DNA from: Methylonatrum kenyense
GTDB lineage: Bacteria > Pseudomonadota > Gammaproteobacteria > Nitrococcales > Aquisalimonadaceae
Assembly: GCF_023195885.1 (NCBI RefSeq)
Contig: NZ_JALPKO010000004.1
Location: forward strand, 62,001-126,000
Direction: 5' to 3'
Length of the DNA stretch: 64,000 bases
Part shown: positions 29,070-41,660 of the stretch, piece by piece
How the letters are laid out: every line of letters begins with the position of its first letter
Numbering within the stretch: position 1 is the stretch's first letter
The notes under the pieces: generated by a model
Told to the model about the DNA's origin: nothing
Databases searched by the model: none
The model's input: only the letters and a program-made list of their open reading frames with translations
Made by a program: the position numbers and the translations under genes

Positions 29070-30414
29070 CCCTGTCGGCTCGCGGGTCCTGATTGACCTC
29101 GACCGGGGCGGGTTCGTCTGGCGCGGGTGTGGCATCGCGCCCGCCGCTGCTGCGGCGCGCGCTGCGTTCCACCGGTTCAAGCGAGGCCAGTTCCTTGCGT
29201 GGCCGTAATCCGAGATCGGTGAATTTGCGGGCCCCGGGGATGACCTGACGCTCCAGCGAGCCAACCGCCTTGTTGAAGTGATCCACACTGCTGTTCAGGC
29301 TGCGACCCAGCCGGTCCAGGTGGGCGGTGAAGGTGACCACCCGGTTGTACAGTGTCTCGCCAAGCTCGCGGATCTTTTCCGCGCTCTCCGCCACCAGGTC
29401 CTGCTGCCAGCCGAATGCCACCGCACGCAGCAGCGCAACCAGCGTGGTCGGCGTGGCGATTACCACCCGCTTTGCCAGTGCATCCTCCATCAGGCCGCGG
29501 TCCTGGTCCTGGGCAGCGGCCAGGAACTGCTCGCCGGGCAGGAACAGGACCACGAAATCCGGCGAGTTGGCGAACTGTTGCCAATAGGCCTTGCCGGCCA
29601 GTTCTCGGACCCGCTCCCGGACCTTGCGGGCGTGGCGGTCCAGGGCCAGGGCACGGGCGGCATCGTCCACCGCCTCCACGGCCTCGATGTACGCGTCCAG
29701 CGGCGTTTTCGCGTCGATCACCACCTGCCGGCCATTGGGCATGCGGACTACCATGTCCGGGCGTTGCACCCCATCATCACCGCGCAGACTGGCCTGTTCC
29801 TCGAAATCGCAGTACTCCACCATGCCGGCGAGCTCCGCCAGCCGGCGCAGCGTCATCTCGCCCCAGCGGCCGCGGACTTCGGGCCGACGCAGCGCCTTGA
29901 CCAGATTTCGCGTTTCGGTCTGCAGCGTCGCCTGGTGCTGGGCCATGCTGGTCAGGTGCCGGTCCAGGTCGCCATAGGCCTTCTGCCGTTCCTTCTCGAC
30001 CTGCCGGATCTGCTCCTCGGTCCGCTTCAGTGCCTCGCCGATCGGCTTGACCAAGGCCTCGACCGCCTTTTCCCGCTGGCTGAGCTCGGCGCTGGCCTGG
30101 GACTGCTGCTGTTGCAGGCGTTCCCGCGCCAGTTGCAGGAATTGTTCATTGTTCTTGCGCAGGGCCTCGCCGGACAAGGCCGAGAAACGTTCCGCCAACT
30201 GGTCGCGGGCCTCGGCGAAGGCCGCCTGGCGCTCCTCGGCGATACGTTCCTCGGCCAGCAGGCGCCCCTCCAGGCCGGCGATCTCCTGTTCCAGCGCGGC
30301 AATCCGGCGTTGCCGGCGTTGCTGCACGATGGCGCCCCCAAGCAGCGCGCCAAGCCCCGCCGCGCCCAGCAGCAATGCGATGATCAGGCCGATCGGCAGG
30401 CCGGGATCGCTCAT
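29062..30414 (-). CDS. rmuC: DNA recombination protein RmuC
   Basis: A 450-residue protein with one N-terminal membrane segment (about 8-28), a long coiled coil (about 30-170, rich in Q, E and R) and a nuclease-like core. The core motifs are WGEMTLRRLAELAGM, PDMVVRMPNGRQVVIDAKTPLDAY and ATPTTLVALLRAVAFGW; D and K of VIDAKTP belong to a PD-(D/E)XK-type site. RmuC limits inversions and rearrangements at short inverted repeats. The start overlaps the mupP stop (ATGA). Confidence 0.95.
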   Translation of the reverse strand: MSDPGLPIGLIIALLLGAAGLGALLGGAIVQQRRQRRIAALEQEIAGLEGRLLAEERIAEERQAAFAEARDQLAERFSALSGEALRKNNEQFLQLARERLQQQQSQASAELSQREKAVEALVKPIGEALKRTEEQIRQVEKERQKAYGDLDRHLTSMAQHQATLQTETRNLVKALRRPEVRGRWGEMTLRRLAELAGMVEYCDFEEQASLRGDDGVQRPDMVVRMPNGRQVVIDAKTPLDAYIEAVEAVDDAARALALDRHARKVRERVRELAGKAYWQQFANSPDFVVLFLPGEQFLAAAQDQDRGLMEDALAKRVVIATPTTLVALLRAVAFGWQQDLVAESAEKIRELGETLYNRVVTFTAHLDRLGRSLNSSVDHFNKAVGSLERQVIPGARKFTDLGLRPRKELASLEPVERSARRSSGGRDATPAPDEPAPVEVNQDPRADRDD

Positions 30415-31103
30415 GCCGCCTCCCGCCGTTCCACGTGTTCCAGCCAGCGCAGCAGGTCCAGCGGTTCCTGCAGCAGGCCGTCCGCACCCCAGCGGGTGGG
30501 GCGATCCTCGGCGCAGAGGTAACCGAACAGGCAACCCAGCGTCCGCATGCCGGCGGCATGCCCGGCCGTGATGTCGCGCTTCGCGTCACCGACCATGACT
30601 GCCTCCGCCGGCGTGACGCCGAGCATGGCACACAGTTCCAGCAGCATCTCCGGATGCGGCTTCGGTCGCTGCACCTGGTCACCGCAGAGCAGCGCATCGG
30701 CTCGCTCCAGCAGATCGAATGCGGCCAGCACCGGTTCGCTGAGGTCCTTCGGCTTGTTGGTGGCGACGGCCCAGGCAATGCCACGCGCCTCAAGCGTATC
30801 CAGCACCCCGAGCATTCCGGGGAAAGGTCGGGTACGGTCGCTGATCTGTTGCCGGTACAGTCGCAGGAAACGCGCATGCAGCGGCGCCATGTCGGGATGC
30901 CCCGGCGGCAGGTGAAAGGCGCGCTGCAGCAGACCGGCGCTCCCCAGCGAGGGGCTGTGGCCGTAGCTGCCGGGCCGCTTCTCGGCCAGTCCCTGTTCGC
31001 GCAGCAGCTGGTTGGCACAGGCGATCAGGTCCGGCGCCGTGTCCAGCAGCGTGCCGTCCAGGTCCAGCAGCACCGCCCGCACCGGTTTGCCCTCACGGTG
31101 CAT
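30411..31103 (-). CDS. mupP: HAD phosphatase, probably MurNAc-6-phosphate phosphatase
   Basis: A 230-residue haloacid-dehalogenase phosphatase. Motif I is [15 protein letters not shown] (nucleophile aspartate), motif II is WAVATNKP, and motif III/IV is [17 protein letters not shown]. It looks like phosphoglycolate phosphatase Gph, but in Pseudomonas the gene between ubiG and yciK is MupP, which dephosphorylates MurNAc-6-P in cell-wall recycling. I assign mupP by that gene order; gph is the alternative. It overlaps ubiG and rmuC at its ends. Confidence 0.85.
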   Translation of the reverse strand: MHREGKPVRAVLLDLDGTLLDTAPDLIACANQLLREQGLAEKRPGSYGHSPSLGSAGLLQRAFHLPPGHPDMAPLHARFLRLYRQQISDRTRPFPGMLGVLDTLEARGIAWAVATNKPKDLSEPVLAAFDLLERADALLCGDQVQRPKPHPEMLLELCAMLGVTPAEAVMVGDAKRDITAGHAAGMRTLGCLFGYLCAEDRPTRWGADGLLQEPLDLLRWLEHVERREAA

Positions 31104-31821
31104 CGGTGCCCCCGGCCCGCTGATAGGCTGCCATGTAATTGACCGAGACATCGCGGTTCGCATGGAATTGCCGGGCCAGCGGGTCGTACTGAATGCCGCG
31201 CAGCGCCGCCAGTTGCAGGTCGGCCTCACGGGCCCAGCGGGACAGTTCTGACGGGCGAATGAACCGGGCGTAGTCGTGGGTGCCCCGCGGCAGCATGCGG
31301 AGCAGGTATTCGGCGGCAACGATGGCCAGCAGATAGGCCTTCGGGTTGCGATTCAGGGTGGAGAAAACCACCGTACCCCCGGGCCTCACCAGTTGCGCAC
31401 AGGCACGAACCACCGAGGCCGGGTCCGGCACGTGCTCCAGCAGTTCCATGCAGGTCACCAGCTCATACTGCCCGGCATGATCGGCGACCAGCGATTCCAC
31501 GCTGCGCAGTTGATAATCGATCTCCAGCCCCGATTCGAGCGCATGCAGACGCGCCACCTCGATGGCGCCGGGGCTCAGGTCGATGGCCGTCGTGCGGGCA
31601 CCCTCCCGCGCCAGGCTCTCGCTTAGAATGCCGCCACCACAGCCCACGTCCAGTACCCGGCAGCCGGCGAGGGCGACCTGTTCCCTGATGAAGGCCAGGC
31701 GCAACGGGTTGATCTGGTGGAGGGGCTTGAACTCGCCCTCCTGGTCCCACCAGCGGCTGGCGACGGCGTCGAACTTGTCGATCTCATCGCGGCTGGCATT
31801 GACGCGCTCTGGCTCGGTCAT
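31093..31821 (-). CDS. ubiG: Ubiquinone biosynthesis O-methyltransferase
   Basis: A 242-residue SAM-dependent methyltransferase that catalyses both O-methylation steps of ubiquinone synthesis. The start gives [26 protein letters not shown]. The SAM motif [22 protein letters not shown] (about 52-73) and [11 protein letters not shown] and [13 protein letters not shown] are typical. It lies 38 bases after the deaminase gene and overlaps mupP. Confidence 0.95.
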   Translation of the reverse strand: MTEPERVNASRDEIDKFDAVASRWWDQEGEFKPLHQINPLRLAFIREQVALAGCRVLDVGCGGGILSESLAREGARTTAIDLSPGAIEVARLHALESGLEIDYQLRSVESLVADHAGQYELVTCMELLEHVPDPASVVRACAQLVRPGGTVVFSTLNRNPKAYLLAIVAAEYLLRMLPRGTHDYARFIRPSELSRWAREADLQLAALRGIQYDPLARQFHANRDVSVNYMAAYQRAGGTDAP

Positions 31822-31859
31822 GATTCCTCGTCTTGTTCCTGGCGTCCTGGCTTGGCGGC

Positions 31860-33179
31860 TCAGGCCTGCGCCTGCAGGCGCTGCTGCCAACCGCGCATGC
31901 GTTGCATGAGTTCATCCGGATTGATCGTGGTCAGGGCGCGTTCGCGCACCAGCTGACGGCCGGCAACCCAGACATCGGATACGCGGTCCCGGTTGACCAC
32001 ATAGACCAGTTGCGACAGCGGGTGATACAGCGGCTCAGTATCGATGCCGGCAAGATCAACGGCAATGACGTCGGCGAATTTGCCGATTTCCAGCGAGCCG
32101 ATGTCGCGCTCCAGGCCCAGCGCCCGCGCCCCATTCAGCGTGGCCATGCGCAGCGCCTGGTGGGCGGGCAGGGCGGCCGCGTCCCCGGCAACCCCCTTGG
32201 CCAGCAAGGCCGCGGTGCGCATTTCGCCGAACATGTCCAGGTCGTTGTTGCTGGCCGCGCCGTCGGTGCCCAAGGCGACATTGATGCCTGCATCCAGCAG
32301 TTTCTGCACCGGGCAGAAGCCGCTGGCCAGCTTGAGGTTCGATTCCGGGCAATGCACGACGTTGCTGTTGGACTCGGCCAGCAGGGCGATCTCTTCATCC
32401 AGCAACTGGGTCATGTGGACCGCCATCAGCGAGGGGCCGAGCAGGCCGTGCTCGGCCAGTCGCGCCAGCGGACGTTTGCCGTGCTGTTGTTCCGCGTCGG
32501 CCACCTCGAATGCGGTTTCGTGCACATGCATGTGTACCGGTGCATCCAGCTCGCCGGCCAGGGTCGCGATCCGTTGCAGCGCCTCGTCACCCACCGTGTA
32601 GGGCGCGTGCGGTGCGAACACCGTGCTGATCAACGGGTCGCTGCGGCGCTCGTCGCGCAGCGCCAGCCCCTTGTCCAGGTACTCGCGGGGGTTGTCGGCG
32701 TAGGCGCTGGGGAAATCGATGACAATCATGCCGACCGAGGCACGCATGCCCACCTGGCTGGCGGTGCGTGCGGTGACCTCGGGGAAGAAGTACATGTCGT
32801 TGAAGCAGGTGACCCCGCCGAGCAGCATCTCGGCGCAGGCCGACAATGTGCCGTCATGCACGAATTCCGGCCCAACATGGGTCTGCTCGGCGGGCCAGAT
32901 GTGCTCCTTTAGCCAGCGCATCAGCGGCAGGTCATCGGCAAGCCCGCGCATCAGGTTCATCGCGGCGTGGGTATGGGCATTGATCAGGCCGGGCAGGATG
33001 GCCTGTTGCCCGCGATCCACCACGGTATCCGCCTGATAGCGCTCGCGGGCCGCTTCGGTGGGCAGGATGTCGAGGATCCGACCGTCGTTCACGGCAACAC
33101 TGTGATCGGTGAGCACCGAGTCGTCCGGATCCACTGGAATGACCCAGCGGCCGTGAATCAGCGTGTCGATGCGCTCCAT
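31860..33179 (-). CDS. mtaD: Methylthioadenosine (or SAH) deaminase, TRZ/ATZ family
   Basis: A 439-residue amidohydrolase. Metal ligands are H69 and H71 (NAHTH), a histidine in [10 protein letters not shown], another in [11 protein letters not shown] and an aspartate in [11 protein letters not shown]. In Pseudomonas the gene beside mtnA encodes a 5'-methylthioadenosine deaminase giving methylthioinosine. Here it is likewise next to, and divergent from, mtnA across 111 bases. The start ATG at 33179 gives [21 protein letters not shown]-adenosylhomocysteine is an alternative substrate. Confidence 0.85.
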   Translation of the reverse strand: MERIDTLIHGRWVIPVDPDDSVLTDHSVAVNDGRILDILPTEAARERYQADTVVDRGQQAILPGLINAHTHAAMNLMRGLADDLPLMRWLKEHIWPAEQTHVGPEFVHDGTLSACAEMLLGGVTCFNDMYFFPEVTARTASQVGMRASVGMIVIDFPSAYADNPREYLDKGLALRDERRSDPLISTVFAPHAPYTVGDEALQRIATLAGELDAPVHMHVHETAFEVADAEQQHGKRPLARLAEHGLLGPSLMAVHMTQLLDEEIALLAESNSNVVHCPESNLKLASGFCPVQKLLDAGINVALGTDGAASNNDLDMFGEMRTAALLAKGVAGDAAALPAHQALRMATLNGARALGLERDIGSLEIGKFADVIAVDLAGIDTEPLYHPLSQLVYVVNRDRVSDVWVAGRQLVRERALTTINPDELMQRMRGWQQRLQAQA

Positions 33180-33290
33180 AGCCCCTCCCGCGATAACTGG
33201 GCGCCGAGTATAACGTGCACGGCGGGGCCTTGTGGCACGGACGGGCTGTGCAACAATACGAGCCCGCCACGAGTGCAGACTGGAGTGTGC

Positions 33291-34355
33291 ATGCCGGAAT
33301 TCGACCAGGTCAGACCCCTGCGCTGGCAGGGCGACAGGCTTGAACTGCTGGACCAACGCCTGTTGCCCGAGCGCGAGCACTGGATCTGCTGTCGGGATCA
33401 CCGGGCGGTGGCTCAGGCCATCCACGACATGGTGGTGCGTGGCGCGCCGGCCATCGGCGTCACCGCGGCCTATGGTGTCGTGCTGGCGGCCATGGAGCAG
33501 CCGGAACCGGAGTCTTTGCGCACCGGGCTGCTGCAGCCGGCGCTGGATCTGCTGGCCGCGGCGCGTCCGACGGCGGTCAACCTGCACTGGGCGGTGACAC
33601 GCATGCGGGACTGCCTGGAAGGCGGCGGCAACTCGGTTGACCGCCTGCTGCAGGAAGCGGATCTGATCCATGACGAGGATCTTGCCGCGAACCGGCGCAT
33701 GGGCGAGTTGGGTGCCGCCCTACTGGAACCAGGGACGCGGGTGCTGACCCATTGCAACACGGGCTCACTGGCCACCTCCGGATTCGGCACCGCCCTGGGC
33801 GTGATCCGGGAAGCCTGGCGTCAGCAGCGCATCAGCGAGATTTACGCGGGCGAGACCCGCCCCTGGTTGCAGGGTGCGCGGCTCACCGCCTGGGAATTGG
33901 GTCGCGATGGTCTGCCGGTGACCCTGGTGGCAGACGGCGCTACAGCATTGCTGATGTCCAGCGGCCTGGTGGACTGGGTCATTGTGGGTGCCGACCGGAT
34001 TGCGGCGAACGGCGACGTGGCCAACAAGGTGGGAACCTACAGCCTGGCGCTGCATGCCCGTTCCCACGGTGCCCGCTTCATGGTGGTGGCGCCGGCCTCG
34101 ACGGTGGACATGACGCTGGCCGATGGTGGAGCGATTCCGATAGAACACCGTGATGGCGATGAACTGCTGAGCATCGGCGGTCAGCGAATCGCCGCCGCCG
34201 GGGCGAGAGCCTGGAACCCGGTGTTCGATGTGACGCCGGCGCGGCTCGTGGATGCGCTGGTCACCGAGCGTGGCGTGTTGGATCAGCCCGATGCGGCGGC
34301 CATGGACACGCTGTTTGGCCAGGTGGTGGCGGGGCGGGACGAGCATGGTGATTGA
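33291..34355 (+). CDS. mtnA: Methylthioribose-1-phosphate isomerase
   Basis: A 354-residue isomerase of the eIF2B-like fold that converts methylthioribose-1-phosphate to methylthioribulose-1-phosphate in methionine salvage. The substrate motif [15 protein letters not shown], the catalytic cysteine in [20 protein letters not shown] and the catalytic aspartate in [19 protein letters not shown] are all present. The start is the ATG at 33291. It overlaps the DUF3301 gene. Confidence 0.96.
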   Translation: MPEFDQVRPLRWQGDRLELLDQRLLPEREHWICCRDHRAVAQAIHDMVVRGAPAIGVTAAYGVVLAAMEQPEPESLRTGLLQPALDLLAAARPTAVNLHWAVTRMRDCLEGGGNSVDRLLQEADLIHDEDLAANRRMGELGAALLEPGTRVLTHCNTGSLATSGFGTALGVIREAWRQQRISEIYAGETRPWLQGARLTAWELGRDGLPVTLVADGATALLMSSGLVDWVIVGADRIAANGDVANKVGTYSLALHARSHGARFMVVAPASTVDMTLADGGAIPIEHRDGDELLSIGGQRIAAAGARAWNPVFDVTPARLVDALVTERGVLDQPDAAAMDTLFGQVVAGRDEHGD

Positions 34356-34683
34356 TAACTCAATCGTGATAGGCGCCCTGCTGCTTGGGCTGGCGGCGCT
34401 GGTCTGGCGCTCGTCAATGGCGGCGCTTGAACGCGCCCGGGAGGCGGGCAAACGGGCCTGCCGCCAGGCCGGAGTCCAGTTCCTGGACGATACCGTGGTG
34501 CTGCGCGGTATCCGGTTGCAGCGATCACCCGGTGGCGTTCCCGCCTTCGAGCGCCGGTATCGCTTCGAATTCGCGACCCGGGGAGATCGCCGTTACCGGG
34601 GCACCGTGACGGTGTTTCCACGGCGGCCGACCCGGGTTGAAATGGAAGCCTACGAACCCCTGGGTGCGGAACGTGTCGATTGA
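34345..34683 (+). CDS. DUF3301 membrane protein
   Basis: A 112-residue protein with one N-terminal membrane helix (about 8-23), then a soluble domain with the DUF3301 pattern: [25 protein letters not shown] and [19 protein letters not shown]. It overlaps the end of mtnA by 11 bases. Function is unknown across the family. Confidence 0.85.
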   Translation: MVIDNSIVIGALLLGLAALVWRSSMAALERAREAGKRACRQAGVQFLDDTVVLRGIRLQRSPGGVPAFERRYRFEFATRGDRRYRGTVTVFPRRPTRVEMEAYEPLGAERVD

Positions 34684-34752
34684 CAAAATGCTGTCGTCAG
34701 GGCGCGGTTGGCCCTGCGGCGGCGTGGCGGAGACGAGCACAGGGGTGACTTG

Positions 34753-35340
34753 ATGCAGTGGTTAACTGGAACCGGAAGCCGGCTTGCAGCCGTTTTTTTC
34801 ATGCTGACGCTGGCAGCGGGGTCGCTGGCCGGAGAAACGACGGAAGAGGACGTGCCGATGGTGGTATTCGAGACGAATTTCGGCGATATCACGCTGGAGC
34901 TGAAGCCCGACGAGGCGCCGGTGACGGTGGAGAATTTCCTGCAGTACGTGGACGACGGATTCTACGACGGCACGATATTCCATCGCGTTGTCCCGGGGTT
35001 CGTCATCCAGGGTGGTGGCTTCGACCAGGACATGAAGCAGAAGGAGACCCGTGAGCCGATCAGGAACGAAGCGGACAATGGGCTCAAGAATACCCGTGGC
35101 AGCCTGTCCATGGCGCGCACCCAGCAGGTTGACAGCGCCACCTCACAGTTCTTCATCAATCTCAATGACAACGCCTTCCTCGACCATGGCGGCCGCGACT
35201 TCGGTTACGCGGTATTTGCCCATGTGGTCAATGGCATGGACGTGGTCGACCGGATTGCCGAGGTCAGCACCGGCAATCATGGCATGCACCAGGATGTGCC
35301 GCAGGAACCGGTGATCATCGAGCGGGCCAGGCGCCAGTAA
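34753..35340 (+). CDS. Periplasmic cyclophilin-type peptidyl-prolyl isomerase
   Basis: A 195-residue protein with a cleavable-type signal peptide (MQWLTGTGSRLAAVFFML to SLAGE) and a compact cyclophilin domain. Active-site motifs are FHRVVPGFVIQGGGF, TRGSLSMARTQQVDSATSQFFINL and the aspartate-rich end of the family. The start at 34753 is preceded by AGGGGTG. PpiA is the likely counterpart. It catalyses cis-trans isomerisation at proline in exported proteins. Confidence 0.9.
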   Translation: MQWLTGTGSRLAAVFFMLTLAAGSLAGETTEEDVPMVVFETNFGDITLELKPDEAPVTVENFLQYVDDGFYDGTIFHRVVPGFVIQGGGFDQDMKQKETREPIRNEADNGLKNTRGSLSMARTQQVDSATSQFFINLNDNAFLDHGGRDFGYAVFAHVVNGMDVVDRIAEVSTGNHGMHQDVPQEPVIIERARRQ

Positions 35341-35348
35341 TCGAGGCC

Positions 35349-35427
35349 CACGCTGATTGATCGCGCGCCGGCGCCGGAATTCGCATTCGGCCCGGGTGCG
35401 ATCGCGCGTATTGGTCAGTGTTTTTCC
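35349..35427. repeat. Short inverted-repeat element related to the scpA-scpB element
   Basis: CACGCTGATTGAT at the left and GGTCAGTGTTTTT at the right are imperfect inverted repeats, with CGCGCG and GATCGCGCG extending them inward. The left part follows the same order as the element at 24282: a CTGATTGAT string, then CGCG, GCG, GGA and TCGCATT blocks. It is much shorter inside, about 79 bases in all, and looks like a deleted, diverged family member. Confidence 0.5.
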
Positions 35428-35499
35428 TTGCTGTCTCCGTGCCCGCTGGACGGCGCACGGAGGCTACTCAATAGCCGGACCGCCCGGGCCCGGCTGTGC

Positions 35500-35505
35500 T
35501 ATCCT
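35500..35505 (+). promoter_or_regulatory. Possible extended -10 promoter of gyrA
   Basis: TATCCT is preceded by TGC (TGn extension) 83 bases upstream of the gyrA ATG. No good -35 box is seen. The 248-base gap between the cyclophilin gene and gyrA otherwise contains only the repeat at 35349-35427. Confidence 0.3.
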
Positions 35506-35588
35506 CCCGGACTTTTCCAGGCAGCGCCACGTGCAAACCGCGAAGACGGTTCTGCGTGCTGTGATCACTCGCTATTCGGGAACGCTTG

Positions 35589-38159
<2,571 letters not shown>

Positions 38160-38168
38160 GGCCGACCG

Positions 38169-38192
38169 ACCGGGCCTGATCATCGGCCCGGT
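38169..38192 (+). terminator. Hairpin after gyrA
   Basis: ACCGGGCC (38169-38176) pairs with GGCCCGGT (38185-38192) around TGATCATC, nine bases after the gyrA stop. No T run follows, so it may only weaken read-through into serC. Confidence 0.45.
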
Positions 38193-38240
38193 TGGAAGCT
38201 CAAACGCGAACCCTTTCGTTTGATTCCGGGAGTGCAAGGC

Positions 38241-39317
38241 ATGGCACGTGTTTTCAATTTCAGTGCGGGTCCGGCGGCGTTGCCGGAGCCGGTATTGCAG
38301 CGCGCCGCGGAAGAGATGCTCGACTGGCGCGGCTGCGGCATGTCGGTGATGGAGATGAGCCATCGCGGCAAGCAGTTCGTGGAGATCGCGGGGCGCGCCG
38401 AGCAGACCCTGCGTGAGCTGCTGCAGGTGCCGGACAACTATCGGGTGTTGTTCCTGCAGGGTGGCGCCAGCGGCATGTTTGCCGCGGCGCCGATGAACCT
38501 GCTGCGGGGGGCCTCGCGCGCCGACTATGTCAATACCGGTGCCTGGTCCAAGAAGGCGATCGCCGAGGCCAGGAAGTACTGCGAGGTCAACGTGGCGGCG
38601 GCCAGCCGGGACGGTGAACTGCGCATCCCGCCGCAGGCCGATTGGCAGCTGTCGGGTGATGCCGCCTACCTGCATTACACGCCCAACGAGACCATCAGCG
38701 GTGTCGAGTTTCACTGGGTGCCGGAGGCGGACGCACCGCTGGTGGTGGACATGTCCTCGACCATCCTGTCACGCCCGGTCAATGTCGCCGACTACGGCAT
38801 GATCTACGCCGGCGCGCAGAAGAATATCGGCCCGGCAGGCATTACCGTGGTCATCGTGCGTGACGATCTGATCGGCGATGTCCTGCCCGGGACCCCCGCC
38901 GTCTGGGATTTCAAGGCGCAGGCCGAGGCCGATTCCATGCTCAACACCCCACCCACCTACGCGTGGTATGTCGCCGGTCTGGTGTTTGAATGGATCCGCG
39001 ACAATGGCGGATTGCAGGCCATGGGTGAGCGCAACCGGCGCAAGGCGGAGACCCTGTATCAGGCCATTGATGGCTCCGACTTCTACCGCAACCCGGTGGA
39101 TCCGGCCTGCCGGTCGTGGATGAACGTGCCGTTCATCCTGGCCGATTCCGGGCTGGACAAGACCTTCCTTGCCGAGGCGGCGGAGCAGGGCCTGCAGACC
39201 CTTTCCGGCCATCGTTCGGTGGGCGGCATGCGGGCCTCGATCTACAACGCGATGCCGCAGGAAGGCGTCGATGCGCTGGTGGCCTTCATGCAGGAGTTCG
39301 AGCGCCGCCACGGTTGA
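38241..39317 (+). CDS. serC: Phosphoserine aminotransferase
   Basis: A 358-residue PLP enzyme converting 3-phosphohydroxypyruvate to phosphoserine, and also acting in pyridoxine synthesis. The start gives MARVFNFSAGPAALPEPVLQ. The PLP lysine is K194 in YAGAQKNIGPAG, and the C-terminal GHRSVGGMRASIYNAMP is family-typical. It heads the serine-aromatic amino acid operon, 17 bases before serA. Confidence 0.97.
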   Translation: MARVFNFSAGPAALPEPVLQRAAEEMLDWRGCGMSVMEMSHRGKQFVEIAGRAEQTLRELLQVPDNYRVLFLQGGASGMFAAAPMNLLRGASRADYVNTGAWSKKAIAEARKYCEVNVAAASRDGELRIPPQADWQLSGDAAYLHYTPNETISGVEFHWVPEADAPLVVDMSSTILSRPVNVADYGMIYAGAQKNIGPAGITVVIVRDDLIGDVLPGTPAVWDFKAQAEADSMLNTPPTYAWYVAGLVFEWIRDNGGLQAMGERNRRKAETLYQAIDGSDFYRNPVDPACRSWMNVPFILADSGLDKTFLAEAAEQGLQTLSGHRSVGGMRASIYNAMPQEGVDALVAFMQEFERRHG

Positions 39318-39334
39318 TTGTCATGGAGACCCCG

Positions 39335-40504
39335 ATGTTCAAGATACTGACCCTGAACAACATTTCGGCCAAGGGCCTGGACCGTTTGCCGCGCGATCAA
39401 TACGAGGTGGCATCCGAGATCGGGCATCCCGACGCGATCATGCTGCGCTCCCACAAGATGCACGGCATGAGCCTGCCGGAGACGGTGTTGGCAATCGGCC
39501 GGGCCGGCGCGGGGGTCAACAATATCCCGGTCGAGGCCTGCAGCGGGCAGGGAATCGTCGTGTTCAATGCACCGGGTGCCAATGCCAATGCGGTCAAGGA
39601 GCTGGTGCTCGCGGGCCTGTTGCTGGGTATGCGCAACCTCGCCCAGGGCTGGGATTTCGCGCGCAAGCTGGACGGCGACGATGCCGAAATCAATCGTCAG
39701 GTCGAGGCCGGGAAGAAGCACTTCGTCGGCGGCGAACTGCCGGGCCGGACGCTCGGAGTGATCGGCCTCGGCGCGATCGGCGTCAAGGTCGCGAACGCGG
39801 CCCGCGCGCTGGGCATGAACGTGGTCGGTTTCGATCCCGGCATCACGGTCAATCGGGCCTGGGAGCTGGAATCCGGTGTCCGCCAGGCACACAGCATCGA
39901 GGAAGTGGTCAGCCGCTCCGACGCGATCAGCCTACATGTGCCGTTTACCGACAGCACCGCCAACACGATCAACGCGGCACGCCTCAAGCTGATGCGCCCC
40001 GGCGGCGTGCTGCTGAATTTCTCCCGCGCCGGTATTGTGGATGATGCGGCCGTGATCGAGGCGCTGGATGCCGGGCACCTCAGCGCCTATATCAACGACT
40101 TTCCGACCAATCTTACCCGCCGGCACCCGCGCTGCGTGACCCTGCCGCACCTCGGCGCCTCCACCGTCGAGGCCGAGGAGAACTGTGCCGTCATGGTGGC
40201 TGACCAGCTGCGGGACTATCTGGAAAACGGCAATATCCGCAACTCGGTGAACTTTCCGGAAATCTCCATGCCGCGCGGCGACAAGGGTGATCGGATTTCG
40301 GTGATCAATGCCAATGTGCCGAACATGCTCGGCCAGATTTCCACCACCCTCGCCAACGCCGGTCTGAATATCGACGACATGTATAACAAGTCGCGGGGTG
40401 ATGTGGCCTACACCCTGGTGGACGTCGAGGGCACGATTGGTGACGCGGTGGTCGCCCGGCTAGCGGCGATGGAGGGCGTGCTGCGGGTCCGCGTGATTCG
40501 TTGA
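39335..40504 (+). CDS. serA: D-3-phosphoglycerate dehydrogenase
   Basis: A 389-residue NAD-dependent dehydrogenase, the first step of serine synthesis. The NAD motif is GVIGLGAIGVKVANAARALG, and the catalytic histidine is in LPHLGASTVEAEENCA. A C-terminal ACT domain (about 315-388) should bind serine. The ATG at 39335 has GGAG seven bases upstream; an in-frame ATG at 39323 would add four residues. It is placed between serC and pheA, making the operon complete for two serine steps. Confidence 0.95.
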   Translation: MFKILTLNNISAKGLDRLPRDQYEVASEIGHPDAIMLRSHKMHGMSLPETVLAIGRAGAGVNNIPVEACSGQGIVVFNAPGANANAVKELVLAGLLLGMRNLAQGWDFARKLDGDDAEINRQVEAGKKHFVGGELPGRTLGVIGLGAIGVKVANAARALGMNVVGFDPGITVNRAWELESGVRQAHSIEEVVSRSDAISLHVPFTDSTANTINAARLKLMRPGGVLLNFSRAGIVDDAAVIEALDAGHLSAYINDFPTNLTRRHPRCVTLPHLGASTVEAEENCAVMVADQLRDYLENGNIRNSVNFPEISMPRGDKGDRISVINANVPNMLGQISTTLANAGLNIDDMYNKSRGDVAYTLVDVEGTIGDAVVARLAAMEGVLRVRVIR

Positions 40505-40560
40505 TGGGTCAGGTCGGTCGCGGCATGATGCCGGGCACGTTGGGGCCGGAGAGCATTAGC

Positions 40561-41646
40561 ATGGTGGACGAGGACAAGCTCAAGCAGGTGCGTGCACGGA
40601 TCGATGCGCTGGACGGCGAGATCCTGCGGCTGGTCAGCGAACGCGGCAGGCTTGCCGGCGAAGTGGCCCGGATCAAGCGCGAAGCCGGCGAGACCTGCGA
40701 TTTCTACCGCCCTGAGCGTGAGCAGCAGATCCTGCGACGCATGCTGAAAGAGAATCCCGGGCCGCTGCCCGACGCCGCCATCAGCCGGCTGTATCGCGAA
40801 ATCATGTCGGCTTGCCTGGCCCTGCAGATGCCGCTGACCGTGGCCTATCTGGGCCCGGAGGGCACCTTTACCCAGGCCGCCGCGCTGACCCAGTTTGGCC
40901 ATGATGCCCGGCTGCGCCCGGCCAGCTCCATTGATGCCATTTTTCGGGCCGTGGAATCCGGTGAGATGCACTACGGCGTGGTGCCGGTGGAAAACTCCAC
41001 CGAGGGCGTGGTCAACCACACGCTGGATTGTTTCATGAGCTCGCCGTTGCAGATTGTCGGCGAGGTCGAACTGCGTATTCAGCACAACCTGGTCAGCCGC
41101 GAGAGCGAAATCGGCGATGTTCGCTGTGTCTACTCGCATCAGCAGGGGCTGGCCCAGTGCCGCGGCTGGCTGGACAGCCACCTGCCCGGGGTCGAGCGGA
41201 TCACGGTCAGCAGCACGGCCGAGGCGGCCCGGCTGGCCACCGCCGAGCCCGGCTCGGCGGCGATAGCAAGCAGCGCTGCGGCAGAGATGTACGGGCTCGG
41301 CCCGCTGGCCGAGGGCATCGAGGATATCTCGGGCAACACCACCCGGTTTCTGGTCATTGGCCAGCAGTCGCCGCCGCCGACCGGGGATGACAAGACGTCC
41401 TTGCTGATATCGCGCAACGACCAGCCCGGTGGCCTGTGCCGGCTACTGGAGCCGCTGGGCCGTCACGGCATCAACATGACCCGGCTGGACGCCAGGCCCT
41501 CGCGGCAGGGCGTCTGGGAATACGCCTTTTTTATCGATTTTCTCGGCCATGCTGAGGAATCCCCGGCCCGGGAAGCGCTGCAGGAGATGCGGGAAGAGTC
41601 CTCGCTGCTGCGCGTGCTGGGCTCATACCCTCGTGTCGCGCGCTAG
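40561..41646 (+). CDS. pheA: Bifunctional chorismate mutase / prephenate dehydratase
   Basis: A 361-residue P-protein. The N-terminal AroQ chorismate mutase (1-90) has VRARIDALDGEILRLVSERGRLAGEV. The dehydratase follows from AYLGPEGTFTQAAALTQFG, with VPVENSTEGVVNHTLD and the catalytic region GNTTRFLVIG. A C-terminal ACT domain for phenylalanine feedback starts near KTSLLISRNDQPGGLCRLL. It makes phenylpyruvate from chorismate. GGAG precedes the ATG at 40561. Confidence 0.97.
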   Translation: MVDEDKLKQVRARIDALDGEILRLVSERGRLAGEVARIKREAGETCDFYRPEREQQILRRMLKENPGPLPDAAISRLYREIMSACLALQMPLTVAYLGPEGTFTQAAALTQFGHDARLRPASSIDAIFRAVESGEMHYGVVPVENSTEGVVNHTLDCFMSSPLQIVGEVELRIQHNLVSRESEIGDVRCVYSHQQGLAQCRGWLDSHLPGVERITVSSTAEAARLATAEPGSAAIASSAAAEMYGLGPLAEGIEDISGNTTRFLVIGQQSPPPTGDDKTSLLISRNDQPGGLCRLLEPLGRHGINMTRLDARPSRQGVWEYAFFIDFLGHAEESPAREALQEMREESSLLRVLGSYPRVAR

Positions 41647-41660
41647 GGAGCACCACAAGC

